Below are positions 17,001 through 27,371 of a stretch of 64,000 nt of DNA, piece after piece. The notes below the pieces were generated by a model that saw only the letters and a program-made list of their open reading frames with translations, had not been told where the DNA came from and searched no databases. Origin of the DNA: Lichenicola sp964247725 (GTDB taxonomy: Bacteria > Pseudomonadota > Alphaproteobacteria > Acetobacterales > Acetobacteraceae); contig CAXTVM010000015.1 in NCBI GenBank assembly GCA_964247725.1, forward strand, positions 5,513 to 69,512, read 5' to 3'. Position numbers and translations under genes: made by a program. How positions within the stretch are numbered: position 1 is the stretch's first letter; the number at the start of each line of letters is the position of its first letter.

Positions 17001-18107
17001 CAGGTTGTGCGGCGTCGCCGGCACCCCGTCGAAGGTGAGCTCGTAGTCGAACGGCTCGATGTTGATGCCGAGCCGGGCGAGCTGCTGGTCGTTGTTCAGC
17101 AGGCCGAGGTCGCGGCGCAGGTCCTCGTAGCGGTACTGCTGGTGGCGGAGGGCTTCGCGCACCGTCCGCGACACCTGGACGAACAGCGCGTCGGCGGTGG
17201 CGTCCTCCGACATCGCGAGCCGGATCGGCACCGCGTTGGCGACCATGCCCGGGACGCGGCGCATGGCGCCGCCGGTCCGCGCCGTCACCGGCAGCCCGAA
17301 CACGAGGTCCTCGGCGCCGGTGATCCTGAAGTAGTAGGCGGCGACCAGCGCGATCAGCGCCTGCGGCAGGCTGACGTTCAGGCCGCGGATCCGCTCGCGC
17401 AGCCGCGCCACGGTGGCCTGCGGCAGCAGCGCGGTCGCGCGCAGCAGGCCGCCGGTCGGCGCGGCGAGGCGGCGCGACAGGGTGACCGGCTCGGGCCGGC
17501 CCTCCATCCGCGCCCGCCAGTAGGCCCGGTCCCGGGCGCACCGTTCCGAGCCGCGATAGGCGGCCTCGCCCTCGGTCAGGGTGCGGAGCGGACCATAGCC
17601 GTGCGGCGCCGGCGGCCGGCCCTGGCGCAGGGCGGTGTAGAGCTCGGCCACCCGCTGCACCACCATGCCGCCGGAGAAGCCGTCGAGGGTGATGTGATGC
17701 GCCCGGTGGTACCAGATCCAGTGCCGCTCCGAGAGCCTCAGTACCGCGCTGACCCAGGTCGGGCTGGTGGCGAAGTCGAACGGCGCCGAGAACTCGTCGG
17801 TCATCCAGCGCATCGCCGCCGCGCGCGGATCCGGCCGGTCGCCCATGTCGAGCAGCGCGATCGGGTCGTCGAACGAGGGCAGCACCACCTGGAACGGGAT
17901 GCCGACGGTCTGGACGATGCGGGCGCGTATGGTCTCCATTTCCTGCGCGACCTCGCGCAGCGCCTGGCGCAGCAGGTCCGGGTCGATAGCGCCGTGCAGC
18001 TCGATCGCCTCGGCGAGGTTGGAGATGGAACCGGGCGGCGCGATCTGCTGGCCTACCCACATGCCCCGTTGCGCGGTCGAGAGCGGAAGCGGTCCGGTGT
18101 CCGTCAT
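14046..18107 (-). CDS. Single-module nonribosomal peptide synthetase (C-A-PCP-TE), EntF-like, glycine-type A domain
   Basis: The 1353-residue enzyme has four domains. Condensation, about 1-440, has HHITLDG at 137-143. Adenylation, about 450-955, has A3 TSGSTGRPKG at 612-621, FDIAALE at 656-662, NLYGPTETT at 746-754, YATGDL at 833-838 and NGKLDRRAL at 943-951. PCP has GGDSL, Ser about 1005. Thioesterase, about 1060-1340, has GWSMG with Ser about 1139. Residues aligned to the specificity pocket read D-I-L-Q-L-G-L-I-W-K, which I recall as the glycine code; this needs a predictor. The enzyme should condense an acyl donor with (probably) glycine and release it by its TE. It is coupled to the acylase and follows a glycosyltransferase by 61 bp. 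The donor-loading enzyme is not in the window. Confidence 0.95.
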   Translation of the reverse strand: MTDTGPLPLSTAQRGMWVGQQIAPPGSISNLAEAIELHGAIDPDLLRQALREVAQEMETIRARIVQTVGIPFQVVLPSFDDPIALLDMGDRPDPRAAAMRWMTDEFSAPFDFATSPTWVSAVLRLSERHWIWYHRAHHITLDGFSGGMVVQRVAELYTALRQGRPPAPHGYGPLRTLTEGEAAYRGSERCARDRAYWRARMEGRPEPVTLSRRLAAPTGGLLRATALLPQATVARLRERIRGLNVSLPQALIALVAAYYFRITGAEDLVFGLPVTARTGGAMRRVPGMVANAVPIRLAMSEDATADALFVQVSRTVREALRHQQYRYEDLRRDLGLLNNDQQLARLGINIEPFDYELTFDGVPATPHNLSNAQIEDLTVFVYDRSDGAGLRIDFDANPGLYAAAELEAHNRRLCRLIEAVAGRPGIRLGEIDLLDPAERDAVSRRWNDTADPAAAATVPELFAAHAAATPNAVAVVFDRESERALTYAELDRRSLRLARTLAAQDIGPGDLVAVALPRSELVPVALLGILRAGAAYLPLDPDGPADRLAMMMADAAPVCVLTVRDRLHRLEEAGIAILVLDEPAEPGPEQDGPEPAALPPADPEATAYVLHTSGSTGRPKGVEVSHRNLSNLIEGMRQLLRPGRSDRLLAVTTPTFDIAALELFLPLAVGARVVVAAAATVLDPGAMARLVRLHGITLLQATPSLWRLLLADPRAELGGVHALVGGEALSAELAARMLARTRAVTNLYGPTETTIWSTAMTLSVDDAGPPPIGRPIRNTRVHVLDRHLRPVPVGAAGELHIGGDGVARGYLNQPALTADRFLADPWVSGGRIYATGDLARWREDGVLEYLGRADQQVKIRGHRIEPGEIETHLARHPAVAEAVVVARPDPAGAPTLVAYVVAAPDAGAAPSREALHRHLAGRVPDIMIPALFVAVEALPRSPNGKLDRRALPAPDWGRGQGAHRAERQAAPRTETERRLLALWRQVLGRGDVGVHDNFFEAGGDSLLGAELFVAIGRTFGKEIPLASLFRATTVAGIATLLEEDVPTGALDVLLPLRAGGSRPPLFCLPPIIGFGWPYTSLIRHLHPAQPLYAFQAAGLSLDPDRSDGRPDSIEAMAADCLERIRAVQPRGPYHLLGWSMGGLVAQAVAVRLRRGGEAVGLLALLDSYPFLAPDAAATPDEAQQVELALAFLGLADADADAGADAVAGGGERPTTMAALADHLCRAYDLMSQPGVQAVLRTEPDMMRRLARVVRDNLALLQSHVPQPVDVDAVFCHAARRSTEGTGRVLDHRPQAWLPLVRTLSVHDIDCHHQDILAAEPARRIASILERHLDGEAGAHGHAPAGEVGRSAQA

Positions 18108-18168
18108 GCGATCCTCGTCGGCCGGGGTCTGGGGTCCGGGGTCTCGGGGTGAGGAAGCGATCGGTGCC

Positions 18169-19503
18169 TCATGCGTCGGCGGCGGCGTCTCCCGCCCGGA
18201 TCAGGCCGGCGGCCCGGCGTGGCCCGCCGGGCGTCTCGACCCGGCTCAGCAGGCCCCACAGGCCGAGCTGCCGGACCGCCGCCTCGACCCCATCCTCGGA
18301 CCGGACGCGCTCGCCCAGCGCCAGCGCCGCCTCGCGCATCCGCGGCGTCCCGGCCCGGCCGATCGCCTCGGCCAGGCGCGCCGGCGTCAGCGACCGGCGC
18401 TCCAGGGGCGGGGTGGCGACGCCGAGGCGGCCGAGCTGCCAGGCCCAGAAGAACTGGTCGCCGACGAACGGCACCGGCACCGTCGGGATGCCGGCGCGCA
18501 CCGCCGCGGCGGTGGTCCCGGCGCCGCAGTGGTGGACCGCGAGCGCCACCCGGGGGAACAGCCACTCGTGCGGCACGCCGGACACGGCGAGGACGTCGTC
18601 CGAGCGCGGCAGGTGCGCCGCCAGCCCGGCCCAGCCGCTGGAGACGACGGCGCGCCGGCCGGAGCGGGCCACCGCGGCGACCACCAGCCGCGCCAGCTCG
18701 ACGGCGCGGCTGGTGACCATGCTGCCGAAGCCGACGTAGATCGGCGCGGGGCCCGCTTCGAGGAAGCCGGCCAGCTCGGCGCTCGGCCGGTAGCGACCGG
18801 CGTCGAGGATGAAGTAGCCCGGCATGGCGATCCGGTCCGGCCATTCCGGCTGGCGCGGCACCACGTGGCGGCTGAACCCGTAGAGGATCCGTCCGCCGGC
18901 GGCGTTCGGCAGCGCCCACGGGCCGCCGGCCGGATAGGCGGGAAGCCCCAGCCCGTCCCGCACCCCGTCGACCGAGCCCCGCATCAGCCGCCAGGCCAGG
19001 ACCCGGAGCAGCCGATACAGCGCCAGGTTGACCGGTCCGGGCAACTTGAACGGCGGCGGCCGGAACAGCGGCGGCGGCAGGTCCCGGCTGGGATCGAACG
19101 GCTGCAGCTGCGAGCGGACCAGCGGGACGCCCAGCCGCTCGGCGACGCTGGCGGCCAGCAGCGACACGTTGCCCGAGCCGATCACCAGGTCCGCGCCCGA
19201 GGCGGCCGCCATCCCCTCCTCGGCCCAGGTCCCGGCCATGCGGCGCGTCTCCGCCATCAGCGTGCGGAGCATGGCCAACTGGCTGCGCCGGTCCATGACC
19301 GCCTTGTTCCGGGCCATCAGCTCCAGAAAGTCCGCCGTGATCGGCGAGAAGCCGAGGCCGTGGGCGCGCACGAACGGCTCGAACTCGCGGCTGGTGGCGA
19401 TCACCACCCGATGGCCCTGCCTCGCCAGCCCCTGGCCGAGGGCCGCGTACGGCCGGGCATCCCCTTCCGTGCCGACGGTGAAGATCACGATGCGGGACGA
19501 CAT
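18169..19503 (-). CDS. GT1-family glycosyltransferase (MGT/UGT80-like), first gene of the NRPS operon
   Basis: The 444-residue protein is a GT-B fold enzyme. The N-terminal half starts RIVIFTVGTEGDARPYAALGQGLARQGHRVV (acceptor side). The C-terminal half carries VGFGSMV and the sugar-nucleotide signature HHCGAGTTAAAVRAGIPTVPVPFVGDQFFWA, very close to sterol-glucosyltransferase and rhamnosyltransferase types. It probably decorates a lipid or the neighbouring NRPS product with one sugar. Start at ATG 19503, where the family's beta-strand begins; the frame is open 66 bp further upstream. It leads the GT-NRPS-acylase run, with AT-rich promoter-like sequence upstream. Confidence 0.92.
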   Translation of the reverse strand: MSSRIVIFTVGTEGDARPYAALGQGLARQGHRVVIATSREFEPFVRAHGLGFSPITADFLELMARNKAVMDRRSQLAMLRTLMAETRRMAGTWAEEGMAAASGADLVIGSGNVSLLAASVAERLGVPLVRSQLQPFDPSRDLPPPLFRPPPFKLPGPVNLALYRLLRVLAWRLMRGSVDGVRDGLGLPAYPAGGPWALPNAAGGRILYGFSRHVVPRQPEWPDRIAMPGYFILDAGRYRPSAELAGFLEAGPAPIYVGFGSMVTSRAVELARLVVAAVARSGRRAVVSSGWAGLAAHLPRSDDVLAVSGVPHEWLFPRVALAVHHCGAGTTAAAVRAGIPTVPVPFVGDQFFWAWQLGRLGVATPPLERRSLTPARLAEAIGRAGTPRMREAALALGERVRSEDGVEAAVRQLGLWGLLSRVETPGGPRRAAGLIRAGDAAADA

Positions 19504-19539
19504 GCTGCCGCAAGGCCTCCGCCCTGGCCGCGCGGCAAA

Positions 19540-19600
19540 TTGCTGCGACGCCAAAATCGAATTTGGCACATCAGCGCAACAAGTTTAACCCTGTTTATGA
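19540..19600 (-). promoter_or_regulatory. AT-rich promoter/operator region of the GT-NRPS-acylase operon
   Basis: This is an island of A/T-rich sequence in an otherwise GC-rich window, 40-100 bp upstream of the GT start. It contains a near-palindrome CCAAAATCGAATTTGG (mismatches only at two inner positions). On the minus strand a TTGTTG is followed by a TCGATT-type -10 after about 16-17 bp. The promoter assignment is tentative; the palindrome could bind a regulator. Confidence 0.4.
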
Positions 19601-19847
19601 GGCCCTGGCGCTGACGAGGAGGTGATCCGGGCCCGGCCCATCTGCGCGGCGGGAGCCCCGGCCGGTGCGGGAGCGTCGAGCCTGACGGCTAGCCGCCGGC
19701 CCTGCCGGCCTTGGTGGACAGTGGCACCGAGCCGCTCCGGCGTAAGGCGTACCAGGCCAGTAGGCTGAAGCCGGCGGCGGGCATTACCGGCTCGGACCGT
19801 CGATCAGGTCCATCTCGATGGTCCGCTCCCGGACCGGCCTGCGGCAC

Positions 19848-20040
19848 GGCTATCGCATGAGGGGGAAGGCCAGGGGCTTTGCCCCTGGACCCCGCTCGGG
19901 CCGCGGGCCCAAGGCCCCATTTCGTTAAGGTCATACCTCCATGCACGGGGTATCTTCTTACGGATCGGGGCCCGCGGCCCCGACGGGTCCAGGGCAGCGC
20001 CCTGGCCTTCTCCTTTTCCGCCTCCTCAAATGCGACAGCC
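19848..20040. repeat. Long GC-rich palindromic repeat R4, upstream of the NRPS operon and downstream of gcvP
   Basis: This is a full copy. The outer left end is GGCTATCGCATGAGGG, the outer right end is CTCCTCAAATGCGACAGCC, and the inner arms are AAGGCCAGGGGCTTTGCCCC...GGGCCGCGGGCCC and GGGGCCCGCGGCCCC...GGTCCAGGGC...GCCCTGGCC. The loop contains CATGCACGGGGTATC. It occupies most of the spacer after the gcvP stop (20069). The 160 bp between it and 19690 hold no gene that I can support. Confidence 0.87.
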
Positions 20041-20068
20041 TGAGGCCGGCGGTCGACCCTGCTGGACG

Positions 20069-22990
<2,922 letters not shown>

Positions 22991-23119
22991 GGCGCCCCCT
23001 AGAGCGCGATAGGCTCCGAAAGAGCCGATCCTGCCCTAGCTGTCTGTTCTAGCGGCTGATTCACGTCCCAGGCTGACTCAGCCCGAGACGATCAGACGCT
23101 AGGCCGGCGGTCCGGCCAG

Positions 23120-23290
23120 TCTGCGCCCCTTCTGTCGGTTGGCCTGAGATCGTTATCCCGTCGGCGGGCGGTCCCGGCTCGGAGCCAGGCGCCACTTTCC
23201 AGAAGTCGTTGCCGGGTGGTCCTTTTGCCTGAGAGTTTCCGGGGCGGTTGCTCCTTCGGCGCCGGCTGGTGCCGGTCTCTCCCACGTCAG
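23120..23290 (-). ncRNA. Tandem glycine riboswitch (gcvT-type) upstream of gcvP
   Basis: On the minus strand aptamer 1 (about 23283-23213) has GGGAGAGACC, CCGAAGGAGCAA and AAACTCTCAGGCAAAAGGACC, the conserved glycine-aptamer core. A short linker leads to aptamer 2 (about 23211-23120), with CTTCTGGAAAG, GCCGACGGGATAAC, ATCTCAGGCCAACCGACAGAAG; P1 pairs CTTCTG with CAGAAG. The gcvP start is about 130 nt downstream, and GGCCGG/CCGGCC and GCTGA/TCAGC hairpins lie in that platform. Family knowledge: glycine binding usually turns gcv genes on. Confidence 0.92.
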
Positions 23291-23423
23291 CGAACCTTGC
23301 GTAGCCGCGGGGGGCGGCCTCGTCAACGCTGCAGTGCCGGCCCGCGCACACGGCCGCGTGTGCTCGGTTAGCGGGATCTTAACCGCGCTCCGGCAATGAA
23401 GCGGCCGGGAGGAACCGCGCAGC

Positions 23424-25172
23424 ATGGATCAGAGCCTTCGCCCGGCCCCACCGTCGCACCGGCCAGTCCGCGCGCGGCCGACGCCGTCGGAGGGGGAGCT
23501 GCTCGGCCGGGGCGAGGGCGACCTCCTCGCCGGCCGCCACGAGGCGGCGCTGCAGCGGGCCTGGAGCGTGCTGGCCGGCACTCCCGACCATCCTCGGGCG
23601 CTGGCGCTGCTGGGCCGGGTGGCGCTGCATCGCGAGCAGCCGGACGGCGCGCTGGAGCCGCTGCGGCGGGCAGTCGAGCTGGAGCCGCGGCTGGACCTGC
23701 GGATCTGGCTGTCGCTGTGCCTGCATCAGCTCGGACGCCGGGACGACGCGCTGCGCGAGGTCGAGGCGGCGGTCGCGACGATGCCGCCGACCGCGGCGGC
23801 GAACTTCGCGGTCGCCATGGTGCTCGACCGCCTCGGCTGCCCCGCCGGCGCGGCCCGCTTCTATGCCGCCTGCCTGGCGCTCGATCCGGATCGGGCCGAC
23901 GCGCACCACCGCCACGGCCGGGCGCTGCAGGCGACCGGCGACTTCGACGGCGCCACCCTGTCGTATCGGCGGGCGATCCGCCTGCGCGGCGCCGCCGGCG
24001 GACCGGGTGCGGCCGAGATGCACTCCGACCTCAGCGCGGCGCTGGCCAGCCTGGGCCGCTTCGCGGAGGCCAGCGACTGCGCGCGGGTCGCCGTCCGGCT
24101 CGATCCCGGCTGCGCCGAGGCGCAGAACAACGTCGGCCACGCGCTGCTCAACCTGGACCGCAGCGCCGAGGCGGTGGGGTTCTACGACGCCGCGATCACG
24201 GTGCGCGCGGATTACCCGACGGCGCAATTCGGACGCGCCCTGGCGCTGCTGAAGTCGGGCGACTTCGAGCGCGGCTGGCCGGAGTACGAGTGGCGCTGGC
24301 GGGACTGCCAGCGGCCGAGGCTGGACCTCGACGCGCCGGCCTGGGGCGGCCAGGCGCCGCAGGGACGGACCATCCTGCTGCACGCCGAGCAGGGCCACGG
24401 GGACACGCTGCAGTTCGTGCGGTTCGCGCCGCTGGTCGCCGCAGGGGGCGCGCGGGTGGTGCTGGAGGTGCCGGGCCCGCTGGTGCGGCTGCTGCGCGGC
24501 GTCGCGGGCGTGGACGAGGTGGTCGGATGCGGCGAGCCGTTGCCGCGCCACGACCTGCACTGCCCAATGGCGAGCCTGCCGCTCATGCTGCGCCTGTCGA
24601 TCGACGCCATCCCGGCCGCACCCTACCTGGCCGCGCCGGCGACGGCCCGGCCGGCGGCCGACGGCGAGGCGGACGAACTTCGGGTCGGGCTGGTCTGGGC
24701 CGGCGACCCGCGCCCGGCCGTGCTGCGGTCGAACCTGATCGACCGCCGCCGCTCGACCACGCTCGCCACCCTGGCGCCGCTGCTGGAGCTGGCCGGCGTC
24801 CGGTGCTCGAGCTTCCAGCTCGGTGCCGACCGCTGCGAGCTCGCCCGATACGGGCTGGACGACGCGCTTGCCGGCGTCGCCGACTTCGCCGACACCGCCA
24901 CCCGGCTGGCCGGCGTCGACCTGCTGATCACCGTCGACACCGCGATGGCGCACCTGGCCGGCGGCCTCGGGCTGCCGGTCTGGATGCTGTCCCGCCACGA
25001 CGGCTGCTGGCGCTGGCTCGAGGGCCGGGCGGATACGCCCTGGTATCCGACGATGCGGATCTTCCGGCAGCCGGGACCCGGCGATTGGGAAGCGGTGGTG
25101 GCGGAGGTGATAAGCGCACTGAAGGCCAGGCGCCCTGCCCCTGGCCCCCGCCAGCACCCGATTCTCAAGTAG
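23424..25172 (+). CDS. TPR protein with C-terminal GT9-like glycosyltransferase domain
   Basis: The 582-residue protein opens with tetratricopeptide repeats (about residues 25-300; e.g. GRVALHREQPDGALEPLRRAVELEP, NNVGHALLNLDRSAEAVGFYDAAI). It continues into a Rossmann-like domain with LHAEQGHGDTLQFVRFAPLVAAGGARVVLEV, VGLVWAGDP and DLLITVDTAMAHLAGGLGLPVWML, as in heptosyltransferase-type GT9 domains. TPR-GT chimeras of this sort are common in Rhodospirillales and may act on cell-surface glycans or proteins. GGGAGGAA precedes ATG 23424. The last 15 or so residues (after ISALKA) are encoded by palindromic repeat R5, and the stop overlaps the convergent cytochrome b561 gene. Confidence 0.85.
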   Translation: MDQSLRPAPPSHRPVRARPTPSEGELLGRGEGDLLAGRHEAALQRAWSVLAGTPDHPRALALLGRVALHREQPDGALEPLRRAVELEPRLDLRIWLSLCLHQLGRRDDALREVEAAVATMPPTAAANFAVAMVLDRLGCPAGAARFYAACLALDPDRADAHHRHGRALQATGDFDGATLSYRRAIRLRGAAGGPGAAEMHSDLSAALASLGRFAEASDCARVAVRLDPGCAEAQNNVGHALLNLDRSAEAVGFYDAAITVRADYPTAQFGRALALLKSGDFERGWPEYEWRWRDCQRPRLDLDAPAWGGQAPQGRTILLHAEQGHGDTLQFVRFAPLVAAGGARVVLEVPGPLVRLLRGVAGVDEVVGCGEPLPRHDLHCPMASLPLMLRLSIDAIPAAPYLAAPATARPAADGEADELRVGLVWAGDPRPAVLRSNLIDRRRSTTLATLAPLLELAGVRCSSFQLGADRCELARYGLDDALAGVADFADTATRLAGVDLLITVDTAMAHLAGGLGLPVWMLSRHDGCWRWLEGRADTPWYPTMRIFRQPGPGDWEAVVAEVISALKARRPAPGPRQHPILK

Positions 25173-25230
25173 CGGTTTCCAAAGGCTCGCCTTTGGCGGG
25201 GTCCAGGGGCAGGGCCCCTGGCCTTCCTCC
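25122..25230. repeat. Palindromic repeat R5, forming the ends of two convergent genes
   Basis: The left arm AAGGCCAGGCGCCCTGCCCCTGG and right arm CCAGGGGCAGGGCCCCTGGCCTTCC belong to the same family as R1-R4, with a shorter centre that includes GATTCTCAAG and CCAAAGGCTCGCCTTTGG. Unlike the others it is translated. The plus frame supplies the C-terminal tail of the TPR protein, and the minus frame supplies the tail of cytochrome b561 (from about GGRPGALPL onward). Confidence 0.8.
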
Positions 25231-25791
25231 CCCCGGCAGCATCCGCCGCAGCACCGGCTCGCGATCGAACAGCTGGTGCTTCAGCACCCCCGCCAGGTGC
25301 AGCCCCACCAGCACGTAGAGGACGATCGCGAGCCAGCCGTGGAGCGCGAACCAGGTCGCGTGCACCTGCGCCTTGGTCGCCGGATCCAGCGCCATGATCG
25401 CGCCGATCCGCGGAAACGGCACCAAGCCGTAGAGCATGAGCGGATGCGCGGCCGCGGCCTTGAACGCAGAGTCGTGGACGTAGCCCGAGATCGGCAGCGC
25501 CAGGATCAGGGCGTAGAGCACGATGTGGGCGGCGTGGGCGCCGAGCCGCTCGCCGCGCGCATAGGTGCGCGGCAGCGGCGGCGGCGGATGGCCGAAGCGC
25601 CACAGCAGCCGCAGCAGCACCAGGCCCAGCACGGTGAGGCCGATCGACTTGTGGGTGTTGATGGCGGGGCGCACCAGCGCGTCCGGGAACCAGCCGATGG
25701 TCCAGATCAGCGCGAGGTTGCCGACGATCAGCGCCGCGACCAGCCAGTGCAGCAGCATGGCGATCCTGGTATAGCGCGAGGCGGTCGACAT
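25165..25791 (-). CDS. Cytochrome b561 family membrane protein
   Basis: The 208-residue protein has four transmembrane helices, the pattern of the bacterial b561/CybB di-heme family. Helix 1 (IAMLLHWLVAALIVGNLALIW) has the conserved heme His in LLHW. Helix 2 (KSIGLTVLGLVLLRLLWRF) carries THKSIG. Helix 3 (AAHIVLYALILALPISGYV) has a His, and helix 4 (WFALHGWLAIVLYVLVGLHLAGVLKHQ) has HGW and GLHLAGVLKH. It likely passes electrons between quinol and a periplasmic acceptor. The C-terminal 20 residues come from repeat R5 and are unlike the family. The stop lies 8 bp inside the convergent TPR gene. Start at ATG 25791. Confidence 0.9.
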   Translation of the reverse strand: MSTASRYTRIAMLLHWLVAALIVGNLALIWTIGWFPDALVRPAINTHKSIGLTVLGLVLLRLLWRFGHPPPPLPRTYARGERLGAHAAHIVLYALILALPISGYVHDSAFKAAAAHPLMLYGLVPFPRIGAIMALDPATKAQVHATWFALHGWLAIVLYVLVGLHLAGVLKHQLFDREPVLRRMLPGGGRPGALPLDPAKGEPLETAT

Positions 25792-25908
25792 GGCCGGCTG
25801 GTCCCTTGAGGCGCAGGATCGGTGGTCAGGCTCCGGCGAGGCGATCGCCGTACCGGAGCATGCCCGAGCCGCTCGCCCGGCGCCAACACTCGAGGCCAGG
25901 AAGGGTGG

Positions 25909-27360
25909 ATGTCGACAGGAACCTTGGACGACGCCGCGACGATCGCCGAGACCATGGCGCGCCGGCGCGCGGCGATCTCGCCCCGCCATGCGCCGCCGCC
26001 GACGCCGCTGCGCAGCCTCGTCATCCACGCCGCGGTGCTAGGCGTCTGGATGCTGCTGTTCGTGCGCGCGTTTGCCGGCGGCGGCGGGATCTGGGCCTGG
26101 TCGGCGGGGCTGGCCTACATCGCCTACGACACGCTGCTGATCGCGTTCGTGTTCGCGCAGACGCTGCGGCTGGCGCGCCGGGCTCCGCCACGGGACACGC
26201 GGCGCCCGAGGCCCGCCTCCATGCCCGCCTCGATGACGGTGATCGTCGCCGCCCACGACGAATGCGCGGCGCTGCCGGCGACGCTGGCGGCGCTGCTGGC
26301 GCAGACCGAGCCGGCCGACACCATCCTGATCGCCGACGACGGCTCCACCGACGGCAGCGACCGGCTGCTCGAGCGGACATACGGGCTGGCGCCGGCGCCG
26401 GCCGGCGTGATCGGCGCCGCCGGCGGTCCCCACCCTCCGCTGCGCTGGCTCAGGCTGGCCCAGGGCGGCAAGGCGCGCGCGCTCAACGTGGCGGTGACGC
26501 TGGCCGACACCGAGCTGGTGCTGACGGTCGATGCCGACACGCTGCTGGAGCCGTCGGCGCTGGCGGCGATGCGGCGCGCGTTCGCGGACGATCCGGCCCT
26601 GGTGGCCGCCACCGGGGTTCTGACCCCGGTCTGCGTGCCGACCGCCTCCGGACGGCTGCTGCAATGGTTCCAGACCTACGAGTACGTCCGCAACTTCCTG
26701 TCGCGCTACGCCTGGATGCGGGTGGGCGGGCTGCTGCTGATCTCGGGCGCGTTCGCCTGCTATCGGCGCGGGCCGCTGCTGGCGGTGGGCGGCTTCGATC
26801 CCGACTGCCTGGTCGAGGACTACGAGCTCACGCACCGGCTGCGCGACCATGCGGTGCGGGCCGGGCTGGTCTGGCACACCGGCGTGATCGGCGGCGCGCA
26901 GGGGCGCACCGAGGCGCCGGCGACGGTGCCGGCGTTCCTGCGGCAGCGGCGGCGCTGGTTCGGTGGCTTCCTGCAGACCCAGTACTGGTATCGGCACATG
27001 GTCGGCGACCGCGCCTACGGGCGGCTGGGGACGATGATGCTGCCGGTGAAGGCGTTCGACACGCTGCAGCCGCTGTACGGGCTCTCCGGCGTGGTGCTGC
27101 TGGCGGGGTTCCTGCTCACGGGGCGGTTCGGGGTCGCGGAGGCCGCGTTCCTGGCGATCGGCGCCAAGATCGCGTTCGACATCGCGTTCCACCTCTGGTC
27201 GCTGCGGCTCTACCGGCGCTGGCTCGGCCAGGCGCACGCGCTGTCGCCGGCGCTGGCGATCCTGGCCTCGGTGGTCGAGCCGTTCAGCTTCCAGCTGCTG
27301 CGTCACCTGGGGGCGGCGCTCGGCTGGACATCGCTGCTGCGGCGGACCCGGAGCTGGTAG
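25909..27360 (+). CDS. Membrane-bound family 2 glycosyltransferase (processive type)
   Basis: The 483-residue protein has two N-terminal membrane helices (about 37-55, 60-82) and a cytoplasmic GT-A domain with the D,D,D,QxxRW pattern of cellulose/PNAG-synthase-like enzymes: IADDGSTDGSD, TVDADTLLE, LVEDYELTHRL and RQRRRWFGGF. Further hydrophobic segments follow (about 355-470: GVVLLAGFLLTGRF, AFLAIGAKIAFDIAF, LAILASVVEPFSF). Such enzymes polymerise or extend surface polysaccharides from UDP-sugars. AAGGGTGG before ATG 25909 supports this start. It is divergent from cytochrome b561 and followed closely by the broken GNAT gene. Confidence 0.9.
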   Translation: MSTGTLDDAATIAETMARRRAAISPRHAPPPTPLRSLVIHAAVLGVWMLLFVRAFAGGGGIWAWSAGLAYIAYDTLLIAFVFAQTLRLARRAPPRDTRRPRPASMPASMTVIVAAHDECAALPATLAALLAQTEPADTILIADDGSTDGSDRLLERTYGLAPAPAGVIGAAGGPHPPLRWLRLAQGGKARALNVAVTLADTELVLTVDADTLLEPSALAAMRRAFADDPALVAATGVLTPVCVPTASGRLLQWFQTYEYVRNFLSRYAWMRVGGLLLISGAFACYRRGPLLAVGGFDPDCLVEDYELTHRLRDHAVRAGLVWHTGVIGGAQGRTEAPATVPAFLRQRRRWFGGFLQTQYWYRHMVGDRAYGRLGTMMLPVKAFDTLQPLYGLSGVVLLAGFLLTGRFGVAEAAFLAIGAKIAFDIAFHLWSLRLYRRWLGQAHALSPALAILASVVEPFSFQLLRHLGAALGWTSLLRRTRSW

Positions 27361-27371
27361 GGACGCCGGGG

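Noticed and set aside
11734..18060. Continuous 2108-codon minus frame that would join part of the NRPS region to the acylase
   Set aside because: Only the last third is protein-like (the acylase). The NRPS itself is in another frame with its own stop overlapping the acylase GTG.
13902..18152. 1416-codon plus-strand open frame opposite the NRPS
   Set aside because: Its translation is Arg/Gln/His-rich and featureless, while the minus strand carries all NRPS motifs.
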